From Paramarasmius palmivorus (Eukaryota; Basidiomycota; Agaricomycetes; Agaricales; Marasmiaceae): a stretch of DNA of 64,000 nucleotides. The notes beneath the pieces were generated by a model, which saw nothing but the letters and a program-made list of their open reading frames with translations, was not told the DNA's origin and made no database searches. Every line of letters starts with the position of its first letter. Positions within the stretch are counted from its first letter, which is position 1. Shown in pieces: positions 45,776-57,000 of this stretch. The position numbers and the translations under genes are program-made. The stretch lies in assembly GCA_037176845.1 (NCBI GenBank), contig JAYKXP010000186.1, positions 1 to 64,000 of the forward strand, given 5' to 3'.

Positions 45776-46478
45776 ATGGATTTGTCTTCGGATGATGCCG
45801 ATTTCCTGCGGACTTTCCACGTTCCGGTCCTGCAAGAGTTTTTCAACAGAGTGGTTGAAGCGTATCCTCGAACCGCGGCTGGGCTCCTGGGTTCTATTCG
45901 AAACGAGACCGCTTCAGCTGAGCTACAGTTAGAGATGGCTATCCTCCATAATCTAGCAGTGAGTATTGTCCTTCGTATATCTGGACTGTTCATCTCATCG
46001 GCGCTTCCTCAGCTTTTCCCTATCTACTATCAATGCTGCTTTCAGGAAGAGACTGCTCTCACTCGACGTTTTCGAGACAACGTCGACCTCGTTGTTAACT
46101 CGTTCATGTCCCACGTTCCCACCGAGAACATTCGAACAACTCTGCGACCCCAGATGGAGTGTCCTGAAGGCGACAGTGCTCCCGAAAGAGATCTGTCGGT
46201 CGCAACAAATTCTCAGCTGTGGGCGACACAGTTCGTTCGGCTGGCTGGTCATGTTCAGAGCGTCCAGATCTCTGGACACCCTCTTCACGATTGCGAGTAC
46301 GACCTCCTCACGATCCACTGGATGTGTACCAGTGTAGCCGACTTGCTCTCTGTGAACGTCGAGTCTGGGCCGGTGCTGATGACTCTAGTAAACGGTCGTG
46401 CGTGTTCACTTCCTTTCTTCCAGTTAACACTGTCCCTCATGAGCTCTTTCTTTAGTCATTGCTGCCCTGGAACCGTAG
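45776..46478 (+). CDS. Lineage-specific protein, paralogue of 9722-10447
   Basis: 185 aa in three exons (45776-45958, 46046-46397, 46456-46478). Shares both intron positions and phases with the 9.7-kb gene and aligns over most of its length, for example QEFFNRVVEAYPRTAAGLLG and ATNSQLWATQFVRLAGHVQS. N-terminal residues MDLSSDDADFLRTF differ from its paralogue. The last exon encodes LIAALEP. The upstream open frame extends to 45713, but only through a TTG, so the ATG at 45776 is preferred. No known domain. The two copies lie 36 kb apart in the same orientation. Confidence 0.75.
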
Positions 46479-47764
46479 TGTAACGTTGATTGTCGGTTGC
46501 TCTTGATGTATGCCTCTCTTTTACAATGTCGTTGTATGTGCTTCGGCGGTTGCCCTCGACGGGCCGAGTGAAACGTACCCGTACATCACATGAGTCATAA
46601 CGTACTGTCCTTCCGTCTTCATCCACTTCAATTCCTGTTTTTCATATATTCTTGAGGCGGTCCCTCTATAAAGCTGTAGCATTGAAACATCACAACTTGT
46701 CCGGAGAGATCTACGTTAATGTTTCGTTCAACGTAGTCCAAACAGCAGGCAGTAAGTCAACACAAATCAAATCTTTTCGTCTCATGAACGCCTTTTACTC
46801 TTGACTGTAGCACATCCTCAAGCTTACAGAATCGTGGTCATCTTTATCCCAATTTCGTGACATTGAATCCTGTTCGGGTATCCATAATACATCCTCAAGC
46901 TCGAACAACCTATACTCTTGGCACAGGTGCTGGTTTGTGTATTCCAGTCGTGGTTACAGTCCAAGTATGTTGCATATTCAGCTGGTTGCACCAGCTCCTC
47001 GCCGCTTATATGAAATATTTCTAGATTTGTGTGTATCATGGAGCGGGACAACGAAGGCACGACACCCGACTGGTTCGCTTTTCTTTCACGTCTTGATTCG
47101 ATATCGAGCCAGTCAGTCTCAACTTTCCATCAAACTACAACGATTCCGCGACCAACGGTTCGAACGCGAATCGCCTTCAATGCGCCGGATTCAGAGGATA
47201 CGCAATCAACCAGAAAAGTCCAGTTAGTGTTCTAGAAAGCCCGAACCTCGTCTTGGATTCGAAAGAGTATTTGTGTCCAAAACTCCGTCTCTTCCGAGTA
47301 ATCATTGAAATTAGCCTCTCCATAGCTCTCAGATCATCACATCTGTTCGGATGCGTGTAGTACCCATAACGCATCTCCTTGCTATAAGAAAGACTCGCTC
47401 GAATTGTTATACCGAGTTACCTATACCCAAATTCGTTGTTGAAGTTGTGGCGTTCACTCCCAAACACTTTGCTTCCATTCGCTCGGGGTATTCGTCGCTC
47501 GATTAGGTCCGCTGAGCCAGATCTCGCCGCCTTTTTCATTCGTTTCGAATCCTCCCGTACAGTAGGCTACTTGACAGAGGCACAGATTTGGTCCCTTTAG
47601 CTTTGTGATCACTACGTCTTGTTCGATTGCAGGATAACAATGAACGCTATCCTTTCCCAAAAATGCTCACAAATGTCCCTCAATTACTCAACAGCTTCGA
47701 CAGGATATATAAAGAGGTAACTACCATCCCCTCGTCTCTATAAACTCGTAACTGAAGCATCGAA
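46479..47764. other. Mostly non-coding, one short candidate ORF
   Basis: 1.29 kb. A 65-codon frame at 47038-47235 (+) begins at an ATG (MERDNEGTTPDWFAFLSRLD) and looks coding in composition, but no motif or introns confirm it. A TATA-like TATATAAAG at 47706-47714 belongs to the next gene. Confidence 0.35.
47706..47714 (+). promoter_or_regulatory. TATA box-like element
   Basis: TATATAAAG about 55 bp before the ATG at 47765. Confidence 0.5.
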
Positions 47765-48444
47765 ATGGCCTCTACCGACTCTCTCCTCCCTGTTCTTCAA
47801 GGTCTGTTTGACAATACCTGGACTGGTAACTATTTCTGTTGACTTCTTACCGTCCGCCTTGCTTAGTCTATCTTTAGACGCCGAAATGTCAGCGCTCGAT
47901 CGCCTTGGGGACGCCGAGAATGATGTATTCAGTAAAGCGGTAGGCGTGTTGGTGCTGAAAGGTGAGCCTTTCGGTGACTTTGCTGCTAACATTGAGGTCA
48001 CGTCTGATTTATGCTTAGGTTATTTTGCGTCTTTCTTGGAAAGGGACTACCAGGTTTCGGTGAGAAACCCAGCGGCGGTCAGGGCTCCGCCTACGCTGTC
48101 GGTCGTTTGTCCTCGTTGTGACTTGCCGGTCAACCTACCACCACCGGAAGACAGGTGGTATTGCGTGTCAGCCGGCCTTAGGGTGGGCTGGGTAAAAAAT
48201 TGGTATGCCATTGTTCCTTCATCTTTTGCAAGCCACTTAAATTATTCTGTTGTACAGGGACGCAGTTAAAGGCCTTGTACTGCATGTATCCGGGAACAAA
48301 TACGCATCCTATTCTTCGAAGGAAGACGCTCGGAAGGCCTTCGTCGCCGCTCTTGTCACCGGCGCCGTCCAAATCCTCGGGAACTCTGACAAAGTCGTGG
48401 AATACGATGTTATTCCTTTCAGCGACGGATATCTTTTCCCTTGA
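47765..48444 (+). CDS. RNase H1 N-terminal/viroplasmin-domain protein (copy 1)
   Basis: 171 aa in four exons (47765-47825, 47878-47961, 48019-48202, 48258-48444). The second half carries the RNase H1 N-terminal (caulimovirus viroplasmin-like) fold: WYCVSAGLRVGWVKNWDAVK followed by GNKYASYSSKEDARKAFVAA. This module binds RNA/DNA hybrids or double-stranded RNA in RNase H1, but no RNase H catalytic domain follows here; the protein ends soon after (DGYLFP). The N-terminal ~100 residues (MASTDSLLPVLQGLFDNTW start) contain LSVVCPRCDLPV. A tandem-like paralogue sits at 50.8 kb with the same exon layout. Confidence 0.8.
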
Positions 48445-48903
48445 AGGACCAAAGCTGTTGTATCTGGGGAATATCATTCCGTTTCTGCCGGTTTTTTTCT
48501 TCTCATTTTTGTCTGTTTAACGGTCGACAGAGAGCACTGGGTGCTCCTGCCGCGCCTAACGTTCGGCTTTTTTCCTGCTGTTGATCATAGTCTGTAACCT
48601 GTATCCGAAACGTTTGCTTGTGAATTCAACCAAGTTCGTCGTCCTTCATTGATTGAATAATAAACCACTGTGGGGGCCTTGCTCTTACGTAACGAATAAT
48701 CTTCGCTTCCACCATCATTATCCTGTCAGATCCAGGTCAGATACACAGAAGTATGAACTTAGGCAAGCCCAAAGGCAACTCTGCGTATAAAACAAGACCG
48801 TTTTAGCGGACAACTATCGGTAACCCGGTGGGAAGGAACACCGCCCTTCACTTCATCTGAAGCTGCTCGTCATTGCTTTCTTGCTGCTTGCAGTATCCCC
48901 TTC
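48445..48903. other. Intergenic
   Basis: 459 bp. No gene seen. Confidence 0.4.
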
Positions 48904-50098
48904 ATGTTCGACGACGCCGAAAACCAGTCTATCGCCAATCATCCTGGTGCTGCGAATACAAAATCGGAGCCTGCTTCCCTGTTGGAAGAGATTATCCGCT
49001 TGATATTAGTACGCGCGGTGAAGGATGCCAGGGACTCCGTCAGCAAGGAGAGGAGGGGGATAACAAGCTATCTGCTAGTGTCTCGCGAATATCTTTCTGC
49101 GTACGTGTCAACCAGTATCATTCCAGTGTCGAAATTAACTCTCGTTCAGGACGTTGCGCATGGCTTACAGGGTGGTCTATATTCGTGATCGCACGACATT
49201 GGCCCTTTTCAGCTCCTCACTCACCTCGAACCCTAAACTTGCTCAACTGGTCAGAGCCATCAACATAGCGCCCCCAGTGACGCCTTTCGTACACGAACAG
49301 CTAATATACCTCGAAGAAGAATATCATGGGGTGCCATTTCACACGTCTACTGTACTCAGGGCGACAGCGCCTTACCTAAAAGCATTGTCTTTATTGCTTC
49401 CTGTCCATCCAACCATCCTCGACGCAATCACCTCACAACCATATCCACGTCTTCGTGTTCTCGACACATTTCATCCTTTCCTTCTCGACGAGAGGACGCG
49501 CTCGAAATACCTACCCATTCTCACGCAAGCTTATGCGGAAACTACAATCGACGAACAAGTCTCAGACCAAGAAGATCTAGAAAACGCTCCAACACCTCAG
49601 ACGGAACCCTCTAGGCCTTCTCCTTCATGGCCTAACCTCACCCATTTGTCAATCAGGATTGACGGATATGCGTATCGACTTCTACATACCAAGATTGACT
49701 TGCGCCGGCTTTCTTCCGTTCGGGAGATTATCGTTCGACCATGGGCCTACGAAAGATGGGAGTTTAACCTGGTCAACTTCTTCCTGTACCTTCACATACC
49801 ATTTACAGTCGATGTTATAGCCTTGTTATGGTCACCTTCTGCTCCCCCGGTTCATCACGGGTTCAAATTTCTTTTTCATCCTAAATTAATTATTCCTATG
49901 CAAGCTGACCCGCAAACCCATACTTTTGACCCCGCCCTGGAATTCTTTAACCAACTTTCCTTCCTCACGGTAGCGTGTTTGACAGAGTGTAGCTTTTGGA
50001 CGCAGGCGAGAAGATTTGTAGCAGAAAGAGAGATGAACCCCGACATCTTTCTTCCGGACGACGAGGACGTCTTGGTGGACTATGTGGAACAGCAATGA
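48904..50098 (+). CDS. F-box-like / leucine-rich family hypothetical protein
   Basis: 381 aa in two exons (48904-49100 and 49150-50098). Reads MFDDAENQSIANHPGAANTK, then a helical F-box-like start with EEIIRLILVRAVKDARDSVS, a YLLVSREYLSATLRMAYR stretch (F-box-type third helix followed by the typical V-Y-I-R-D-R strand), TTLALFSSSLTSNPKLAQLV and RAINIAPPVTPFVHEQLIYL. These features mark the large mushroom family of F-box/LRR-like proteins. The canonical LPxEI box is only partly kept, so E3-ligase function is unproven. The remaining sequence has no clear leucine-rich repeat signature. It lies between the two RNase H1 N-terminal-domain genes. Confidence 0.6.
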
Positions 50099-50781
50099 AT
50101 TGATGTGACTCGTTGCTCTCTGCGCAGGTCGACTCTGATCACCTTCCATATTCCACCGCGACTCGGACACGTGATCCCCAACGTACCGATCTGGGCTCTA
50201 AGAATCTTTACCTAGACGTCGTGAGTACGAAAGGTTCCAACTCCCCTTGTCTCCTAAACTGATAGACCTCCAGGTAGAACAGACTTTCATTCAGCTTCTT
50301 TCGGTTCTTGCAGGAAACCTGTTTTGGGGAAAATACGCTACCTAAAGATCTTGTACCCACGTCGATCTCGTCCAATCCAGTCTCGATTTTACAGCAACAA
50401 CACAATTAATACCGAACTTCCTTTAATTCACTGCTTATTTGGAAAGACGCACGACCCGCGGAACATTGTTTTTCTTTGGGATGGCCGTTGCCTGATGCAG
50501 TTTATCAAAACAGGCGTACATTCACTTTAGGCATCAAGGTCACCATTTTGGTTTGTCTTTCAGGGTCAGCTTCTACTGCAGTTGGATTCACCAAAGCTAA
50601 ACATACCTTCCATTGTGGGCGGAGCTCAACCCTTTTCTCTTCGGCTGCAATACCTATCTAAAATCTTACTTTAGTGCCGCCTTCAGCGGATACCACTATG
50701 CATATAAAGTTCAACGTCGTAGAGGCATATCCCCAGAGTTCAGACGTACTAGTTCAACATCCCGCATCACTTTATTCTCAC
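50099..50781. other. Intergenic
   Basis: 683 bp, no gene recognised. A TATA-like TATAAAG lies at 50703-50709 before the next gene. Confidence 0.4.
50703..50709 (+). promoter_or_regulatory. TATA box-like element
   Basis: TATAAAG about 75 bp before the ATG at 50782; the sister copy has a similar element at 47706. Confidence 0.5.
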
Positions 50782-51459
50782 ATGTCGGCCTTTGACTCTC
50801 TTCTCCCGGTTTTACAAGGACTCTTCGGCCAAAACTGGTCAGGTACGCTTGTTCTTGTGTTCATTCTTTGTTGCTCAGATTACTAACCGATTCCTTAGAC
50901 AATGAGAGTTTTGTGCTTGATCGCCTCACCGATTCACAAAACGAAGTTTTCGACAAAGTTGTCGGTATGATGGTCTTGAAAAGTAAGATATCCTTGGATG
51001 CTGCGTAGTTCTCTCTAACATTCGCTCTCACTGTCAGTTTATTATTCATCGTTCTTGGACAAAAATTACCGAATTTCCGTTACCAACGCAACCGCGATCA
51101 GGGCTCCGCCTACGCTGTCCGTTGTCTGCCCTCGCTGCGACTTGGAGTTTTCTTTGCCACCGCCAGAGGATAAGTGGTATTGTGTAGTTGCTGGTCTTAG
51201 AGTGGGATGGGTCAAGAACTGGTGAGCTTCCTTTGTTCGTGTCATAGCTGTAGATACTGATACTTTGAGTAGGGACAACGTGAAGAGCTTGGTATCGGAT
51301 ATTTCGGCTAATGACTATGCATCCTATGGCTCGAGAGAGGAGGCACGTAAAGCTTTTGTTACGGCACTTGTCGCCGGATCCGTTCAAATCTTGGGCGTTT
51401 CCGACAGCGCTGTCGAATATGACCCTGTCCTCGCTGGCGACGGTTATCTTTTTCCTTGA
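50782..51459 (+). CDS. RNase H1 N-terminal/viroplasmin-domain protein (copy 2)
   Basis: About 170 aa in four exons, with the first ending at 50842 and the last beginning near 51273. Paralogue of the gene at 47765-48444 along its length: MSAFDSLLPVLQGLFGQNWS at the start, LSVVCPRCDLEFSLPPPEDK before the domain, then WYCVVAGLRVGWVKNWDNVK and ANDYASYGSREEARKAFVTA, ending GDGYLFP. The intron positions also match copy 1. Nucleic-acid-hybrid binding is inferred from the domain. The two copies flank the F-box-like gene, so the duplication is not strictly tandem. Confidence 0.8.
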
Positions 51460-51689
51460 AGGGAATCGGCTTGATGACTTGTGCAGGACCTGTGCATTGA
51501 TGAAACGCCGTTATCTTTCGTTCTTTTTCTTTGATTCCATGTAGTCTACTGTCTCTATTGTCTCTGAGAAAAACTGTAAACTCCTGATCTCTGGATACTT
51601 TCAATACGAATCCTTGAACTTCTGTCCTTGGAAGGATGGTAAATCGACTCCCGAAAACATGATTTAATGTACAAACTTCAGCATCCGCT

Positions 51690-52305
51690 GTGTATATGTT
51701 TATCAATGAATCTCAAACGCCGAACTCGTTCCTGTCGGCGGCTTACGCCGACCCACTCAAGCTAGTCCGAATTCAATTCTCTAACGAACCTCCTCAGAGA
51801 GTCGGATCTCTCGCCATCTCTCTACTCCCAGCATACAAAAGTGGCAGAAACAAGGTCGACATCGTGCTATTACATCCCCGCTGAATCCAATAATCCCACG
51901 TTTGATTCCTTCATGGTCTCTCACAACAATCGTTGCATCGCGTTTCAGATGACGGTTGGGAGAAACCATTCGTTGAAGGAGAAAGGGCTGAATATATTGA
52001 TGAAGCGTTTCGGTAAAGTTGTGGGAGGCAGAAAACATCAATTTGTCTTCGTAGTTCCTCAGGGATCCGAGTTCAGATTTCCACCTTTGCCTGGGGGATC
52101 TTGGGACCAGAAGTTTGAATTCTACATTCTTCAACTCAGTGGTGCGTTACTGTGCTCTTTCATATTTGTTCATAAATTGATAACCCCACCAGTGGGCAAT
52201 GACTTTCTTGGTTACACCAGGATCGACCGACCTTGTGATGGGGATCCCGAGTTACCACCCGGTGAGATCCAGGATATTGACATTGAAATGGGGAGTGAAG
52301 CATAA
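51690..52305 (+). pseudogene. CRN-type protein, C-terminal nuclease fragment
   Basis: Resembles the C-terminal part of a CRN/restriction-endonuclease-like domain. CYYIPAESNNPTFDSFMVSH, then CIAFQMTVGRNHSLKEKGLN and ILMKRFGK give the D...Q-x-T...K pattern of that nuclease, with the end HQFVFVVPQGSEFRFPPLPG. An intron with GT-AG ends (about 52141-52190) joins to a final acidic exon ending MGSEA. Upstream, two overlapping frames around 51820-51845 both look coding (one from 51690, one from 51841), consistent with a one-base frameshift in an AAAA run near 51838. There is no ATG and no header or P-loop, so this is a fragment. It complements the truncated CRN gene at 7277-9029. Confidence 0.6.
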
Positions 52306-52374
52306 GTACATACCTGTCTGTGGGAGCTGGTTTAACAGAATTTAAGGATTGTATTGTTGCGAGTGAAGCGAGCA

Positions 52375-52691
52375 ATCACGAGGTGGAATACGACTCATCC
52401 GAGGAGAGTTAGGCAGGCTTATGAGGTGTTAGTTTTTCCTTCCTTCTTTTCTTGTTGACTCTCGATCTTGACGCGATGGGAATGAAACAGGGTTGGCAGA
52501 GAAACATGCGATTTACTGGATAAACTTCTCATTTGTAACCCACAAGAGAGGATCACAGCAGAAGATGCGTTGAATCATGAGTATTTTTGGACAGATCCAA
52601 AAACGTCAGCTCTCCCTTCTTCCTTTCTTTCCTTTTTCTCGCTCGCTCACACACATGCCAACAGTCTACCCGTATACGAAGCCTCCCACGA
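52375..52691 (+). pseudogene. Duplicated fragment of the BUR1 gene (exons 5-7)
   Basis: About 95% identical, by eye, to the segment starting at 6125 and ending near 6450 in the BUR1 gene, including the end of exon 5, intron 5, all of exon 6, intron 6 and the start of exon 7. Intron sequence is retained, so this was copied as DNA rather than from mRNA. Intron 5 carries a few extra bases. Exon 6 lacks a 15-bp stretch between two copies of GATCC. The sequence diverges abruptly after CCCACGA. It lies 70 bp after the CRN fragment. Confidence 0.9.
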
Positions 52692-52693
52692 GA

Positions 52694-54065
52694 GGAATCC
52701 ATGTAGGTTCAAAAATTTGAATCCCATAGAGTGTCCAAAGCTGTCATTATTTTGATTCCATTCAAAGTTACAGACTGATACTCATTATTTTGACGGCCGT
52801 CCCCTAGTTGTCCATCGGTGGACGCATATCATTGTTTCCTCGCTTGAACATCAATATTTTGACGACATCGGGCTCTCAGGACGTGAGTGGCTGCAGATCA
52901 ATGCTCATGGTAGCCCAATATTTGCACGGATGTGTGGAAGCTACACCACGCCGCACTCGACTATTATGAACGTCAAATATTTCAGTAAAGATGAGCCTTT
53001 GGATTGAGATTAAAGAGGGAGCAATACACGCGATGGCTATAGGAAATATTCTGTCCTACCGTGGGGGAGGGGGGGGATCAAATGCGATGTTACGCCGAAG
53101 GCCGAGAGCGTCAAAATTTTGAACAGTCAGGCAGGCGACAATACATTGGGGTTCGACAAATTTTTGAGGCTCTCTGTGGGCATCGAAATTTTGAAACCGT
53201 GAATAAGGGAGGTTCTCAAAACTTTGATCACTACCTTGACGATCAAAATAATGGAGGTAAAATAATGGAGGTGTCCCGTCATCATGCTCATAGCGGTACA
53301 GCATGCTGGCGAAAATTTGACTGACGTTCGATACCCGGCAGTGTGGCGCAATATTACGCTGACGCCCGAGAGCGTCAAAATTTTGAAATGTCTCGCTGGT
53401 GACAGTCTGATATGATCCGGATCCGACAAATTTTTGAGGTTCTATCTGAGTTTCGATATCTTGAAGCTGTGGATATGGGACGTTCTCGAAAATTCGATTA
53501 CTTCCTTGATGTTCAAAATAACGGAGGTGTCCCGTCATGCTTATAGCGGTACGGTATCCTGGCGAAATATCGAGACTCATCGGTGAGCGCCAAAATTTTG
53601 ACAGATGTTCTATAGCGTTGTGATCAAAAAGTAGCGCACAAGGATTTGATTTTTGCTGTGAGCATCATTAATTTGACATTATCGAACCACATACTTACCG
53701 CATCGGCGCTCAATACGCACACCGATACCAACCTCGTCACTAGATCCGGGAATGACTCTGTGCTCAAGATCGATGAGCACTTAGAAAAAAACAGGAACTG
53801 CTGGATTTGGTAGCATTACTATGGATGATGGTTGGGAAAGCCACTGTGGTAATTTCGCTGTTCGACCGACAAGGAATTGATCTTTGCGCTGAGCGTTAAT
53901 ATTTTGAATCAGGAAGTTTGATCAATTTTTGATTCTTACCTTGAGGCTCATAATCTTGAAGCCTGTTCGGCTTACATAGAACGGATGGTATCTCCCATCA
54001 CCGAGAGGAGTTCGAAGTCATGATAGAGCGTTCGATCGGGAAGTCAAAATATATATTCTTTGCAA
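52694..54065. repeat. AT-palindrome repeat zone
   Basis: 1.37 kb with no gene. The palindromic core CAAAATTTTGA and near variants recur roughly every 30-70 bp (for example near 52852, 53112, 53186, 53373, 53589, 53906), often after GCGT or GCGC. It sits beside the KDZ transposase 3' end and resembles a degenerate subterminal repeat region. Similar motifs recur near 57958 and 58022. Confidence 0.6.
53083..53600 (+). repeat. Two degenerate ~263-bp tandem repeats
   Basis: Units starting near 53083 and 53349 share blocks in the same order: ...GAGAGCGTCAAAATTTTGAA..., GACAAATTTTTGAGG, CTTGATGTTCAAAATAA-type, and GGTGTCCCGTCAT...ATAGCGGTAC. Identity looks like about three quarters. A partial third unit may start near 53587. 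Confidence 0.65.
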
Positions 54066-57000
54066 TTAGTAAATTTCCAATAAACTATCTTGTTCAACAT
54101 CCAGCTCGACGGTGATGACCTTCAGGCGTTTGAGCATCTCTTCTGGATTAGAATGGTTGTCGTCAAGACTCTTGATCACATCCGCCACGCGCATCCTTAA
54201 GGGTGCCCAGGAAGACTGCCAGGAAACTCCTCGACGCCTTTCTATATCACTTTGCTCTGAGGCATAGGCTTGGAGGCCGTCTGCTAGCCAAGGGCTGATG
54301 TTTGATCGCCGTATAGCTTGAGCATCCCACCATCCAGCTCTCCACTGACAAAATTCGATCGATCGCCTCATCTCTTCGTCCACAAGTTCCAGCTCCTCTC
54401 GAGCTCTCCTCGCTCTCGCTCGAGCCTTGCACCATTAAACACGTAAACCTGAAAATCTCGGAAACATCAGCTTAGATCGTCCAAATGAGACTGACGCTTA
54501 CCAATTTGGATATCCTTTCTACGGTCCGTACTCATACGGTCTCCGGCCACATACCATATCCAAGATGCTGTGGAACCTTTACTTGAGAGAACGTTCAAGT
54601 CCTCCACCGTGGGGACGTTAGCATCAGCTCCGAGTAATGCTGCTTCTATTTCGTTCTCCGATACTCCTGCCAACATCTGAGCTTGTCTAAAGACTTCTCG
54701 TTCTTCTGCAGCCAAAGTGCGTTCTCCCATTGCCCTTACGTCCTCCGGTCTTAGCTCCCGAAGCACCCTCTCCCATTCGCCTGATCCTCTGAGAGCATAC
54801 AGAGCAGCGCGATGTCGTTTATATGATACTTCACTTGACTTGACTCTGGACTCGATTTGATCGCGAAATGCTCGGGTTTTGGTGTAGGCACCTTGAGAAG
54901 CAGGCTGGCGGGTGCTATGGGCATAGGCTACAGATCGAGAGCAGAGATGATCGGTCAAATCATCTATCGCTTCATGGGCATAAGCGTGACGAAGCCGATC
55001 CTCCAGGTTGATGACGTCCTTGGAAAAGATCAAGGAACGAACGTGCGGCGGAAGCGAACTCGGAAGTGAAAGGACGACGTCTTCGGGCTGATCGTCCGAA
55101 GTAATAGTGGGGATATGTTCGGTGATTCCAGGGATATGTTCAATCTGATACTTGTGGAAACGCTGAATACGATTAAGGAGAGTGGTTCGGCGATTGAGAA
55201 TGTTTGTTGCTTGAAAGTCGGTTTGTTTTGATAGTGATGTGAGCCGCTGAATGTTCTCCCTGACAAACAATTAGTAATGTTAGCTCACGCAAGTTGAGAA
55301 AAAAACGCACTGAGCCTCCTCGATCTCGATCCCCTCAATAACCATTGCAGCCGCGTTAGCCAGCACTACCACTGCCTCATTCTGACCCTTTTCGCGCTGA
55401 ATCCTTTCGTTTTCTTCTGCCATCTCCTTCTTGACCTTCGAAACTGAAATGGCTTTCAATCCCGTGAGATGCCGGAAACAAGAGATAACACAAAAAACAT
55501 ACAAGCGGTCGGACGATCATAGGGACATTCTTTGCTCAGCCCTTGTTCCCAGGCTTCAACCTGCTTTTCCCACTCTCTTACGTGTTCTCCAAATTGAATT
55601 TTCAAAACGTCATTGATAGCGGCGAAAGCCCGAGCGTTGATGATGGATTCTGAAATCGCTTTCACCAACTTTTTGAGTAAGAAGGTGCCTAAAACCAACA
55701 ATGAGACATATAATGGTCTTGGCTACATTTAGACCCACCTGTTCTGATTACTTTGTCGTAGTTATGTCCGTTGGCCTGATCGGCCATTGTATCCATGCGA
55801 CCTCCATGTGACATCATTGATAGTGAAGCTGCGGCGTTATTGAATGTAGACCACTTCCGCTCTGGGCCTTCGCCGTCAGTCTTCCCGACGCCCTCTGTGA
55901 AGTTAAAGGAGAAAGGCGCATGACATGATTGAACATGCGCTGGTAAATGAAACTTCGGAACTCTGAAATGAACAGAGGTGCTATGCGGTAAATGAAGCTC
56001 CAAAGGCATAGCATGCATCCTGGTGAAGAAGTTTTTATACCATTGACAGGCAATGTCGTAAGATATGAATAAAATGAGGCATGTCAATCGCATGACGCTC
56101 ATCAAGAATATGGCGTCCATGTTGCAGTACCTGAAGTCATGATCAAGCAAGGTTTTGACAAATTTCACTAGGACATACCTCTCCCCCTTTTGCAAGTCAC
56201 CTATTCCATTCGGTCGGAACAGTTCATGGCGCGCACATATGACTGCACCAATCCCCGTGGCTCTAAGACCCTTTGACTTCTTACTGTTTGCACTCCATAT
56301 GGCACTGAAGCCGACGCAGTGGGAGATCTACATAACATATCAGTCCGCCTGTGCACGTATGTATGGAAATTGATTTACCTCATCTGCATGGCTTCTAGCT
56401 TTTACGATTGCCATGTATGAGTCATAATTGACTACGCAACCCCAACCAGGCCCCAAAGTTTCGTCCAGACTATCTTGGGGTCGAGAGCGAGCTTTCTGTT
56501 TAAAGTTGGCGTCCATAGCCAAAATAAGGGCATAAAGCCATCTTGAAAAAGGATGAATAATCATGACTTGAGGTAATGGATGTAACCGCATACCTTCGAC
56601 TGGCAGGAGCTTGCTCCCATCCCAGTGGAAGATTTATGCCGGGCTGAGGGCAAGAGCGGCATAACACGGCGGTACTTCCTTGTTCTGTGCCGTTCAAACC
56701 TGATGGATCGTGGCCGCGACCGAAACGCTTTCCCATTTTGACGTGTCTCCATTGCCGGACCATGATCATAAATTGGGCGAGGCGATCCTATTTTTCATTA
56801 TAGTGAGGGAAGCAGGAACAAAGTTAAATAAACATACAGGTGGCTTTGAAAGACCACTTCCATCACTCAACTTCTCCAGCGTTCGATAAAAATCAGTGGG
56901 AGGCGTTTGTGATTGGAGATTGAGGGCGTGAAATTGACGGAGGAGATCAAATGTGGCGGCGGATCGCGGATCCTTGTAAGATGATGGCCACCATCCTACT

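Noticed and set aside
8870..51690. A single giant mobile element filling the gap between the CRN halves
   Set aside because: No captain-type recombinase, transposase or matching terminal repeats were seen at the two breakpoints, and the interval contains ordinary genes such as HSP20; a rearrangement is as likely.
53000..53580. Small ORFs in the AT-palindrome zone (for example 53056-53580)
   Set aside because: They translate the tandem repeats on both strands and show the same phrase repeated; not protein coding.
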